DNA of 64,000 bases, taken from Nitrospirillum viridazoti. GTDB lineage: Bacteria; Pseudomonadota; Alphaproteobacteria; Azospirillales; Azospirillaceae. Every line of letters starts with the position of its first letter. The stretch's first letter is position 1. Where the stretch lies: NCBI RefSeq assembly GCF_007827975.1, contig NZ_VITT01000005.1. The stretch is one strand, 5' to 3'. Under the pieces are notes generated by a model, which saw nothing but the letters and a program-made list of their open reading frames with translations, was not told the origin of the DNA and did not search any database. The position numbers and the translations under genes were made by a program. Shown here one piece after another: positions 20,775 to 29,887 of the stretch.

Positions 20775-21500
20775 TTAATACATGTGCTGACCGCCGTTGA
20801 TGGACAGCGTGGAGCCGGTGATGAAGCCGGCGTCGTCCGCCACCAGGAACAGCACGCCGCGGGCGATCTCCTCCGCCTTGCCCAGGCGACCGACGGGGAT
20901 CTTGGCGACGATCTTCTCCAGCACGTTGGGCGGCACGGCGCGCACCATGTCGGTGTCGATGTAGCCCGGGGCGATGGCGTTGACCGTCACGCCCTTGCCC
21001 GCCCCTTCCTGCGCCATGGCCTTGGTGAAGCCATGGATGCCCGACTTGGCGGCGGCGTAGTTCACCTGGCCGTACTGGCCGGCCTGGCCGTTGATCGAGC
21101 CGATGTTGACGATGCGGCCGAAGCCGCGCGCCCGCATGCCGTCGATGGCCACGCGGCAGGTGTTGAAGCAGGAGGCGAGGTTGGTCTGGATGACCTCGTT
21201 CCACTGCTCGAAATCCATGCGGTGCAACACGCCGTCGCGGGTGATGCCGGCGTTGTTGACGATGATCTCGATCGGGCCCAACTCCTGCTCGATCTTGGTC
21301 ATGCCATGCCGCACATCCTCGAAGCTGGCCACGTCGAAGCGATAGGCGGGAATGCCCGTCCGCTCCGTGAACTCGCGCGCCTTCTGCTCGTTGCCGCCGT
21401 AGTTGGCCGCAACCTTGTAGCCGGCGTCCCTCAGCGCCACCGAGATGGCTTCACCGATGCCGCGGGTACCACCCGTCACCAATGCAACACGCGCTGTCAT
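20775..21500 (-). CDS. phaB: Acetoacetyl-CoA reductase
   Basis: The 241-residue short-chain dehydrogenase reduces acetoacetyl-CoA to (R)-3-hydroxybutyryl-CoA with NADPH for polyhydroxybutyrate synthesis. Visible features are the cofactor motif TGGTRGIG (residues 9-16), NNAG, and catalytic Ser135, Tyr148 and Lys152 (YAAAK). The signature NIGSINGQAGQYGQVNYAAAKSG is specific to PhaB. The length is standard. GGGAGGA sits before the ATG. It lies downstream of phaA in the same direction, 185 bases apart with a stem-loop between, so expression could be joint or separate. The phaC synthase is not in this window. Confidence 0.96.
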   Translation of the reverse strand: MTARVALVTGGTRGIGEAISVALRDAGYKVAANYGGNEQKAREFTERTGIPAYRFDVASFEDVRHGMTKIEQELGPIEIIVNNAGITRDGVLHRMDFEQWNEVIQTNLASCFNTCRVAIDGMRARGFGRIVNIGSINGQAGQYGQVNYAAAKSGIHGFTKAMAQEGAGKGVTVNAIAPGYIDTDMVRAVPPNVLEKIVAKIPVGRLGKAEEIARGVLFLVADDAGFITGSTLSINGGQHMY

Positions 21501-21639
21501 CTAATCCTCCCCTTTTTCACGAGTCAGAATACGACCATGGAGCGTCACGCTTCAGGAGGATCGGCATACGCCCGGCATCCCGGCCCCCCACCCCGGACCG
21601 GCGCGATCATTCCACGCCACCCCCAGGTAAACCCTAGAT

Positions 21640-21678
21640 GGTTGCGCGGCCGGAAAGATCGTTTCCGGTCGCGCAACC
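21640..21678 (-). terminator. Stem-loop between phaA and phaB
   Basis: Arms GGTTGCGCGGCCGGAAA and TTTCCGGTCGCGCAACC pair with one mismatch over GATCG, directly after the phaA stop. No U-run follows. It may tune the ratio of the two messages or protect phaA mRNA. Confidence 0.6.
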
Positions 21679-21685
21679 GCATCAT

Positions 21686-22861
<1,176 letters not shown>

Positions 22862-23254
22862 GATGTTCCTCTCTTCCCGAACGATTTTCATGCCCCGTCT
22901 ATCATAGGGCGGCCCGCCCCACCGGCGCCCCTGTCAAGGTTAACGGGGCCGGCGGGAAAGGCGGTGGAAATTCCGGTGGGGGCGGCCTTTCGCCATCCCC
23001 CGCCCCTACTCTTGGCCATTTACCAATCCGGGCGCAAGCATGCTCGCCAGCCGCCGCACCACCAAAGCGCGAAACACCCTTGCGTAAGGTTGCGCCCTTA
23101 CGTCGAAACTTAACTTGCGCCTGCGGACGCCGCCCTGATTCGGATCAAACGCCGCACACGTCCTGCCCCCCTGTGACGTCGCGCACTTGGCATTCGGGAC
23201 GAAGCCGCTATATTGAGTGCTCACTCACTCTTTATTCTCATCTCGGTGGTTCCC
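22862..23254. other. Intergenic region between phaA and a tetR gene
   Basis: These 393 bases hold promoters for the divergent phaA and tetR genes and no supported gene. A hairpin CGTAAGG/CCTTACG lies at 23083-23102. A TetR-type operator lies at 23213-23227. Confidence 0.55.
23213..23227 (+). promoter_or_regulatory. TetR-type operator before tetR
   Basis: TTGAGTG-CTCACTCA contains palindrome GAGTG-CT-CACTC. Its half sites match those of the site at 23873-23890 upstream of the neighbouring SDR gene, consistent with one TetR protein binding both. Confidence 0.55.
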
Positions 23255-23824
23255 ATGGCCCGGCCCAAAAGCGAAGAGAAGCGCGACGCCATCCTGGCGG
23301 CGGCGGCGCGGGTTGTCGCCGACCAGGGCCTGGGCGCGCCCACCGCCCGCATCGCCAGCCTGGCCGGCGTGGCGGAGGGCACGCTGTTCACCTATTTCGC
23401 CACCAAGGATCTGCTGCTGAACCAGCTGTACCTGGCGCTGAAGGCGGAATTGCGCGACGCCATGATGACCGCCTATCCCGCCGGCGGCCCGTTGCGTGAC
23501 CGGGTGCGCCACATCTGGGACCGCTATGTCGACTGGGGCGTGCGCGACCCGGCCAAGCGGCGCGCCATGGCCCAGCTGATCGTGTCGGACCGCCTGACGC
23601 CCGAGACGCGAGCACTGGGCAGCGAGGGGTTCGCCCGCATCGACGGCGTGGTGCGGGAGGGCGTGGCCCAAGGCCTGATGCGGGACCAGCCGCCCGACTT
23701 CGTCGCCGCCATCCTGACCTCGCTGGCAGAAACCACCATGGATTTCATCCTGCGGCAGCCGGACAGCGCCGAGCGTTACCGCGCCGCCGGTTTCGACGCC
23801 CTCTGGAACGCCCTCAGCCGCTGA
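23255..23824 (+). CDS. TetR-family transcriptional regulator
   Basis: The start at 23255 gives 189 residues beginning ARPKSEEKRDAIL. The N-terminal helix-turn-helix (AARVVADQGLGAPTARIASLAGVAEGTLFTYFATKDLLLNQLY) is a textbook TetR domain. The C-terminal half is a helical ligand and dimer domain with no diagnostic motif. The upstream extension to 23213 lies in the operator region. The same half-site (GAGTG/CACTC) appears before this gene and before the SDR gene 96 bases downstream, so it probably represses both. The ligand may be the SDR substrate or a toxic aldehyde, which is speculation. Confidence 0.9.
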   Translation: MARPKSEEKRDAILAAAARVVADQGLGAPTARIASLAGVAEGTLFTYFATKDLLLNQLYLALKAELRDAMMTAYPAGGPLRDRVRHIWDRYVDWGVRDPAKRRAMAQLIVSDRLTPETRALGSEGFARIDGVVREGVAQGLMRDQPPDFVAAILTSLAETTMDFILRQPDSAERYRAAGFDALWNALSR

Positions 23825-23872
23825 CGGCCGAGGCGCAGTCACCTGGCCTACGCCCGTTTTTCGCCTGATAAA

Positions 23873-23890
23873 TGAGTGATTAGTCGCTCA
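23873..23890 (+). promoter_or_regulatory. TetR-type operator before the SDR gene
   Basis: TGAGTGA-TTAG-TCGCTCA is an 18-base palindrome with one mismatch, 30 bases before the SDR start codon, and matches the site in front of tetR. Confidence 0.65.
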
Positions 23891-23919
23891 ATTTCATTAC
23901 CCTCAACGGAGTCGTCATC

Positions 23920-24828
23920 ATGAGCAACACTTCCAAAGTCTGGCTGGTCACCGGCAGCGCCGCCGGGCTGGGCCGCGATATCGCCGAGGCCGGGCTGGCC
24001 GCCGGCCACCGCCTGGTGGCTACCGCCCGCCAGCCGGAGCGACTGGCCGACCTGCACACCCGATACGGCGACCGGGTGCGCACCCTGGCGCTGGACGTGA
24101 CCGACGCGGCTGCCGCCCGCGCCGCCGTGGCCCTGGCGGTGGAGGCCTTCGGCCGCCTCGACGTGGTGGTGAACAACGCCGGCTATGCCGACGTCGCCCC
24201 GTTCGAGCAGATGGACCTGGAGGTCTTCCGTGCCCAGATCGACACCAACCTGATGGGCGTGGTGAACGTCACCCATGCTGCCCTGCCGGTGATGCGGGCC
24301 CAGCGGTCCGGCCACATCCTGCAGGTGTCCTCCGTCGGCGGGCGGCTGGGCCGGCCGGGGCTCAGCGCCTACCAGGCGGCCAAATGGGCCGTGGGTGGCC
24401 TGACGGAGGTGCTGGCGGGCGAGGTCAATCCGCTGGGCATCCAGATCTGCGCCCTGGAGCCCGGCGGCATGCGCACGGGCTGGGGCACGCGCTCGCTGCG
24501 CGACACGCCGGCCATCATGCCGGACTACCAGGCCTCGGTCGGCGCGCTGGTCGACATGTTCAAGCCCTATATCGGCAATGAGGCCGGCGACCCGGCCAAG
24601 ATCGCCCAGCTGATCCTGCGCCTGGCCGAACACCCCACCCTGCCCCCGCACGTGCTGCTGGGCAGCGATGCCCTGCACTATTTCAGCCTGGCCGATGGTG
24701 AGCGCGCGGCCCAGTTGGCGGCGTGGGAAGCGGTCAGCCGCTCCACCGACGTGGCCTATGACGGCCCTGTCCCCGCCCTGCCGGAAACGGCGCCCCAGGC
24801 CGTGCTGACGCCGCCCGCCCGCTCGTGA
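23920..24828 (+). CDS. Short-chain dehydrogenase/reductase, TetR-controlled
   Basis: The 302-residue enzyme has the classical SDR layout: TGSAAGLG nucleotide motif near residue 10, NNAGYADVAP, a catalytic SSVGGRLGRPGLSAYQAAKWAV block with Tyr and Lys, and a C-terminal extension typical of SDRs that end with a helical cap. This type (often annotated as oxidoreductase/SDR of the YusZ or DltE group) uses NAD(P)H on small carbonyls; the substrate is unknown. GGAG precedes the ATG. It sits 95 bases after tetR with a shared operator. The two genes form a common regulator-enzyme pair. Confidence 0.88.
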   Translation: MSNTSKVWLVTGSAAGLGRDIAEAGLAAGHRLVATARQPERLADLHTRYGDRVRTLALDVTDAAAARAAVALAVEAFGRLDVVVNNAGYADVAPFEQMDLEVFRAQIDTNLMGVVNVTHAALPVMRAQRSGHILQVSSVGGRLGRPGLSAYQAAKWAVGGLTEVLAGEVNPLGIQICALEPGGMRTGWGTRSLRDTPAIMPDYQASVGALVDMFKPYIGNEAGDPAKIAQLILRLAEHPTLPPHVLLGSDALHYFSLADGERAAQLAAWEAVSRSTDVAYDGPVPALPETAPQAVLTPPARS

Positions 24829-24881
24829 AGATGCGGGCCATGAAGGTCGTTCTATCCAGGGCGATCGGTATGGCACGCCAC

Positions 24882-24911
24882 GGGGTCGTGCGGGAATATC
24901 CGCACGACCCC
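24882..24911. terminator. Strong stem-loop between convergent genes
   Basis: Arms GGGGTCGTGCGG and CCGCACGACCCC are perfect 12-mers around GAATAT, between the stops of the SDR (plus) and cupin (minus) genes. No U-run is present on either side, so termination is likely but not of the textbook form. Confidence 0.6.
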
Positions 24912-24932
24912 TAAGGCCGGCCAGGTGGTCTG

Positions 24933-25301
24933 TCAAATCCACACGTCGTTCTGCGCCGTGCGCTCCCCGGCCGCGGCATCGCCGGTGTTGACCACGCCGC
25001 GCGGTTCGATCAGCAGCAGCTTCACCTCCGCCTCGGCCGAGGGCTTGTGCTCCACACCTTTGGGCACCACCGCCATCTCGCCGGGGCCCAGGGTGATGGC
25101 GCCGTCGCGGAAGTCCAGGCGCAGCGTTCCCTCCAGCACGATGAAGGTCTCATCCGTGTCGGCGTGGGCGTGCCAGAGGAAGTCACCCTCCAGGCGCGAC
25201 AGCTTGAACTGATAGTCGTTCATTTCCGCCACCACCTTGGGCTGCCACTGCTCGGTGAACAGGGCGAACTTGTCGGCGAGGCGGACGGGGGTCGGCGGCA
25301 T
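24933..25301 (-). CDS. Cupin-domain protein
   Basis: The 122-residue protein is a single beta-barrel cupin. Motif 1 reads WHAHADTDETFIVLEGTLRL and motif 2 PGEMAVVPKGVEHKP, giving the usual metal-binding His/His/Glu/His set. Small cupins of this kind bind metal and may act as isomerases, dioxygenases or regulators; the reaction cannot be named. It is a single gene with its own promoter region and faces the SDR gene. The C-terminus is hydrophilic and unremarkable. Confidence 0.88.
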   Translation of the reverse strand: MPPTPVRLADKFALFTEQWQPKVVAEMNDYQFKLSRLEGDFLWHAHADTDETFIVLEGTLRLDFRDGAITLGPGEMAVVPKGVEHKPSAEAEVKLLLIEPRGVVNTGDAAAGERTAQNDVWI

Positions 25302-25400
25302 GACGGTCTCCGGGTTGGCAAGACCCGCACCATGCGGGCCCGTCCACCGGCCGGTATTGGACGTTCGTGCGCGGTGGAGCGAACGAGAAGGCCAAAATGA

Positions 25401-25432
25401 AAACCCCGCCCACCGGTGGGTGGACGGGGTTT
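25401..25432 (-). terminator. Rho-independent terminator for bipA
   Basis: Arms AAACCCCGCCCACC and GGTGGACGGGGTTT pair with one mismatch over GGTG. On the minus strand TTTTCATTTT follows. It lies 30 bases after the bipA stop. Confidence 0.85.
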
Positions 25433-25461
25433 CGGACTCATCAAACCGGAAAGGTCGGCGG

Positions 25462-27282
25462 TCAGCCGGCTTCGGCCTGCTTCTGGGCGCGCTTGCGATC
25501 GGTCGGGTCCAGCAGGCGCTTGCGCAGGCGGATGGACTTCGGCGTCACTTCCACCAGCTCCTCGTCCTCGATGTAGGCCAGGGCCTTTTCCAGGGACATG
25601 TCCATCGGGGTGGTCAGGCGCACGGCCTCATCCTTGCCGGCGGCACGGATGTTGGTCAGCTGCTTGCCCTTCAGGACGTTCACTTCCAGGTCGTTGCCGC
25701 GGCTGTGCTCGCCGATGATCATGCCCTGGTACACCTTGGCGCCCGGCTCGATCATCATGGGGCCGCGATCCTCCAGGTTCCACAGGGCGTAGGCCACGGC
25801 CTCACCCTCACCGTTGGAGATCAGAACGCCGTTGCGGCGGCCCTGGATGGGGCCCTTGTACGGGGCGTAGCCGTGGTACAGGCGGTTCATCAGGCCGGTG
25901 CCGCGGGTGTCCGTCAGGAACTCGCTCTGGTAGCCGATCAGGCCGCGCGAGGGCACGTGGAACACCAGGCGCACCTTGCCGCCGCCGGACGGACGCATCT
26001 CCAGCATGTCGCCCTTGCGCTCGGAAATCTTCTGCACGACGGCGCCGGAGAATTCCTCGTCCACGTCGACCACGACTTCCTCGATCGGCTCCATGCGCTG
26101 GCCGTTCTCGTCCGTCTTCAGCAGCACGCGGGGACGGGAGATCGACAGCTCATAGCCTTCGCGGCGCATGTTCTCGATCAGGATGCCCAGCTGCAGTTCG
26201 CCGCGGCCGGCCACCTCGAACGCGTCGGCGTTCTCGGTCTCGCGGACGCGCAGGGCGACGTTGCCCTCGGCCTCGCGCATCAGGCGGTCGCGGATCATGC
26301 GGCTGGTGACCTTGTCGCCTTCGCGGCCGGCCAGCGGGCTGTCGTTGACGCTGAAGGTCATGGCCAAGGTCGGCGGGTCAATGGGCTGGGCGGCCAGCGG
26401 CTCGGTCACCGACGGCTCGCAGATGGTGTCGGCCACGGTGGTCTTGGTCAGGCCGGCGATGGCGACGATGTCACCCGCCTGTGCCTCTTCCACGCCCACG
26501 CGCTCCAGCCCACGGAAGGCCAGCAGCTTGGAGATGCGGCCCTGCTCGATCAGCTTGCCGTCGGCGCTCATCGCCTTGATGGCCATGTTGGCGCGGGCGA
26601 CACCGGTCTGGATGCGGCCGGTCAGCAGGCGCCCCAGGTAGGGGTTGGCTTCCAGGGTGGTGGCCAGCATGGTGAAGGGGGCGTCGACGTCGACCTTGGG
26701 GGCCGGCACGTGGCGGCGCACCAGCTCGAACAGCGGGCGCATGTCCTCACGCGGGGCGTCCAGGCTCTCCGCCGCCCAGCCGTTGCGGCCCGAGGCGAAC
26801 AGGGTTGGGAAGTCCAGCTGCTCGTCGCTGGCGTCCAGCGCCGCGAACAGGTCGAACACCTCGCTGTGCACTTCGTCGGGGCGGGCGTCGGAACGGTCGA
26901 CCTTGTTGATGACGACGATGGGCTTCAGGCCCAGCTTCAGCGACTTGCCCAGCACGAACTTGGTCTGCGGCAGCGGCCCCTCGGCGGCGTCGCACAGCAG
27001 GATGACGCCGTCGACCATGCTCAGGATACGCTCCACCTCGCCGCCGAAGTCGGCGTGGCCGGGGGTGTCGACGATGTTGATGCGGGTGCCTTCCCACAGG
27101 ACGCTGGTGCACTTCGCCAGGATGGTGATGCCGCGCTCACGCTCCAGGTCGTTGCTGTCCATGGCGCGCTCGGCGACCTGCTGGTTGTCGCGGAAAGCGC
27201 CCGACTGGCGCAGCAGCACGTCAACCAAGGTGGTCTTGCCATGGTCGACGTGCGCGATGATGGCGATGTTACGCATATCCAT
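25462..27282 (-). CDS. typA: Translational GTPase BipA/TypA
   Basis: The 606-residue protein has the standard length and order of the family. The GTPase domain shows G1 AHVDHGKT (10-17), the switch I GITI block, G3 DTPGH (72-76), G4 NKVD (126-129) and G5 SGRNGWA. EF-G-like domains follow, with a unique C-terminal domain containing RGLIGYQSEFLTDTRGTGLMN. BipA binds the 70S ribosome and supports 50S assembly and stress adaptation. An intrinsic terminator follows the gene. It is a single gene here, head to head with tamA across about 240 bases. Nothing is unusual. Confidence 0.97.
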   Translation of the reverse strand: MDMRNIAIIAHVDHGKTTLVDVLLRQSGAFRDNQQVAERAMDSNDLERERGITILAKCTSVLWEGTRINIVDTPGHADFGGEVERILSMVDGVILLCDAAEGPLPQTKFVLGKSLKLGLKPIVVINKVDRSDARPDEVHSEVFDLFAALDASDEQLDFPTLFASGRNGWAAESLDAPREDMRPLFELVRRHVPAPKVDVDAPFTMLATTLEANPYLGRLLTGRIQTGVARANMAIKAMSADGKLIEQGRISKLLAFRGLERVGVEEAQAGDIVAIAGLTKTTVADTICEPSVTEPLAAQPIDPPTLAMTFSVNDSPLAGREGDKVTSRMIRDRLMREAEGNVALRVRETENADAFEVAGRGELQLGILIENMRREGYELSISRPRVLLKTDENGQRMEPIEEVVVDVDEEFSGAVVQKISERKGDMLEMRPSGGGKVRLVFHVPSRGLIGYQSEFLTDTRGTGLMNRLYHGYAPYKGPIQGRRNGVLISNGEGEAVAYALWNLEDRGPMMIEPGAKVYQGMIIGEHSRGNDLEVNVLKGKQLTNIRAAGKDEAVRLTTPMDMSLEKALAYIEDEELVEVTPKSIRLRKRLLDPTDRKRAQKQAEAG

Positions 27283-27521
27283 TGGACGCTAATCCCGCGA
27301 AGCTTGGGGCCCGGTCCAAAAACGCGACGTGCGCCTGGCGATGGCCCAAAAACAAAAGCCCGCCCCCTGACGCATCGGCGCCGGGACCGGGTTTCACGCA
27401 GCGGAATATAGCTATTGGAAGGGTCGGGAGAAAGGCCCGCCGAAGGGGGTTGGACGCAAGAGGGGGTTACGAGTACCGCAAGGCAGACTATAAATTTGCC
27501 ACGATCTTGTTGGTTAAGCTC

Positions 27522-29876
27522 ATGTCCGCCGGCCCTTTTCCTCAGTGGGAGCACCCGGGCCGGCCCCCGTGCCGTCACAAAGACTTAACGCTGCCCGCCA
27601 GCGGATGGGTCGAAAAACAAGGAGGCAAACCCCGCCGGGCGCCCCGCCCCGGTCCGTCATCCGCCTGGCCCCAAAGCCCGCCCGACCACCCGCAGCCGTT
27701 GGAGCCCGCGTCGCCCTTCGCCGCCCCCCGCCTTCAGCACCGAGCGCCGGTCCGCCCGATCGCCTTGGCGCTGCTCCCCTCCCTGACCCTGGCCCTGCCC
27801 CTGGTGTGCTGGTCCGCGCAGGGCTACGCCCAAGGTGCGCCCGCGGCCCAGCCGGCGCCGTCCCCCGTCACACCGCCGTCCAGGCCGGACGACGCGGCCG
27901 GCAAGGATGCGACCAAGGACGGTGGCCCCCAAGGCGCCGCCGCCCGGACCGCTGAGACGCCCACCGCAGATACGCCCACCGCAGATACGCCAGCGGGCTC
28001 GTCCGACGACGCGGACACACCCGGCGCCGTGCTGGCGCGCAAGGCGGAGCAGGCGCCCGACGCCGCCCCCGCCGGCCAGCCGGACGCGGAGCCGCCGCCG
28101 GCGACCTACACCGTGGATTTCCACCCGGCCCCGGGCGTTGAGGCCGACGACAGCCTGATGGACGTGCTGCGCAGCGCCTCTTCCCTCATCACCCTGCAGA
28201 ACGATCCGCCGTCGTCGCTGCTGGGCCTGGAGAAGCGCATCGACAACGATTACGACAAGCTGGCGGCCGCGTTGCGCTCCGAAGGCTATTTCGACGGCAG
28301 CGTCATGGTGAAGGTGGACGCCGACGCCCAGCCGGTGGCCGTGGTCATCGAGGTGACGCCGCGCCAGCGCTACACCATCTCCAAGATCACCCTGACCCAG
28401 ACCGACGGCTCCCCGCCCCCCGGCGGCCCGCTGGACCTGGGCAAGCTGCACCTGAAGCCGGGCGACCCCGCCCGGGGGCCGGCCATCCGTGACGCGGAGG
28501 CGGCCGTGACACCCCTGATGGCGACACGCGGCTACGCCCGCGCCAAGGTGGGACAGCGCGACCTGGCGGTGGACGTGCAGGCTCACACCATGGCCGTGGC
28601 CTTCACCCTTGACCCGGGGCCGCTGGTGCGCTTCGGCCCCACCACCTTCACCGGGCTGGGCCGCCTGGACCCCGAGGTCGCCTATGGCCGCCTGCCGTGG
28701 AAGCCGGGCGACGTGTATGACCCGGCCAAGGTCGATACCGCCCGCAACAAGTTGACGGACCTGGGCGTCTTCTCCCAGGTGCGGGTGGTTCTGGACGACG
28801 TGCCGGGCACGGTGCAGCCGGACGGGTCGCGCGAGGTTCCCATGCTGGGCCAGATGGAGGAGCGGGACCGCCACTTCGTCAACACCGGCCTGACCTACGG
28901 CACCACCGACGGGGCGGCCGCCACCGCCACCTGGGGCGACCGCAACTTCCTGGGCGGGGCGGAGGCGCTGACCGTCACCGGGTCCATCGGCGGCATCGCC
29001 CGCAAGAAGTTCCGCGATTCCGACGGGTTGGACTACAGCCTGGGCACCACCCTGAAGAAGCCCGACTTCCTGGAAACCGACACCACCTTGAACCTGTCGG
29101 CTCTGGCGGTGTCGGAGCATCCGGAAGCCTACTCGCGCGATGCCTTGACGCTGGGCGCCATCGTCACCCACCCGCTGACGCCCCATCTGACGGCCAGCGC
29201 CGGCGTGACGCTGGAGCAATCCTCCATCCGGCAGGACCTGACGGGCAACGGCGTGCTGACCACCACCGACAACACCCTGGTGGGCGTGCCGGTGACGCTG
29301 AACTTCGACAACACCGACAACCTGCTGAACCCCACGCAGGGTTATCGCTGGAACACCGGCCTCATCCCCTATTTCAGCCCCTTCGGCGACAGCGGCACCT
29401 TCGTCATCGGCAAGGCGGGCGGCAGCGGCTATTGGGCGCTGGACGACGCCAAGGCCTATGTCTTTGCGGCGCGGGTGAACCTGGGCGCCGTCTTCGGCGG
29501 CTCGCTGGCCCTGGTGCCGGCCGACAAGCGCTTCTTCGCCGGCGGCGGCGGCTCGGTTCGCGGCTACGCCTACCAGAAGGTCGGCCCGCTGGACGTCAAC
29601 AACGACCCCACCGGCGGCCGGTCGCTGATCGAGACCAGCGCCGAGCTGCGCATCCGCCTGACCGACACCATCGGCCTGGTGCCCTTCATCGACGGCGGCA
29701 ACGTCTTCGAATCCGCCTATCCGGACCTGAGCCAGGGCATGCGCTGGGGCGCCGGCCTGGGCGTGCGCTATTTCACCTCTTTCGGTCCCTTGCGCCTGGA
29801 CGTGGGCGTGCCGCTGGATCGCCGCAGCGGCGACAGCATGTGGCAGCTGTACGTCAGCATCGGCCAGTCCTTCTGA
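27522..29876 (+). CDS. tamA: Outer-membrane translocation/assembly barrel TamA (BamA family)
   Basis: The protein is a BamA/Omp85-type barrel with two to three POTRA domains. A Sec signal (ALALLPSLTLALPLVCWSAQGYAQ) is followed by a long Ala/Pro/Thr-rich linker, POTRA segments (YFDGSVMVKVDADAQPVAVVIEVTP, RQRYTISKITL) and a barrel ending GPLRLDVGVPLDRRSGDSMWQLYVSIGQSF. It also shows FAGGGGSVRGYAYQ, the conserved VRGY-type motif of loop 6. It works with the inner-membrane-anchored TamB encoded 11 bases downstream to insert outer-membrane proteins and move lipid. The start is uncertain: 27522 is the ATG nearest the signal peptide, and the long frame to 27282 is not credible. Confidence 0.9.
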   Translation: MSAGPFPQWEHPGRPPCRHKDLTLPASGWVEKQGGKPRRAPRPGPSSAWPQSPPDHPQPLEPASPFAAPRLQHRAPVRPIALALLPSLTLALPLVCWSAQGYAQGAPAAQPAPSPVTPPSRPDDAAGKDATKDGGPQGAAARTAETPTADTPTADTPAGSSDDADTPGAVLARKAEQAPDAAPAGQPDAEPPPATYTVDFHPAPGVEADDSLMDVLRSASSLITLQNDPPSSLLGLEKRIDNDYDKLAAALRSEGYFDGSVMVKVDADAQPVAVVIEVTPRQRYTISKITLTQTDGSPPPGGPLDLGKLHLKPGDPARGPAIRDAEAAVTPLMATRGYARAKVGQRDLAVDVQAHTMAVAFTLDPGPLVRFGPTTFTGLGRLDPEVAYGRLPWKPGDVYDPAKVDTARNKLTDLGVFSQVRVVLDDVPGTVQPDGSREVPMLGQMEERDRHFVNTGLTYGTTDGAAATATWGDRNFLGGAEALTVTGSIGGIARKKFRDSDGLDYSLGTTLKKPDFLETDTTLNLSALAVSEHPEAYSRDALTLGAIVTHPLTPHLTASAGVTLEQSSIRQDLTGNGVLTTTDNTLVGVPVTLNFDNTDNLLNPTQGYRWNTGLIPYFSPFGDSGTFVIGKAGGSGYWALDDAKAYVFAARVNLGAVFGGSLALVPADKRFFAGGGGSVRGYAYQKVGPLDVNNDPTGGRSLIETSAELRIRLTDTIGLVPFIDGGNVFESAYPDLSQGMRWGAGLGVRYFTSFGPLRLDVGVPLDRRSGDSMWQLYVSIGQSF

Positions 29877-29887
29877 CGGAACCCGGC

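Noticed and set aside
27282..27521. N-terminal extension of tamA back to 27282
   Set aside because: It starts in the bipA promoter, lacks a ribosome site and puts 150 residues of unrelated text ahead of the signal peptide.
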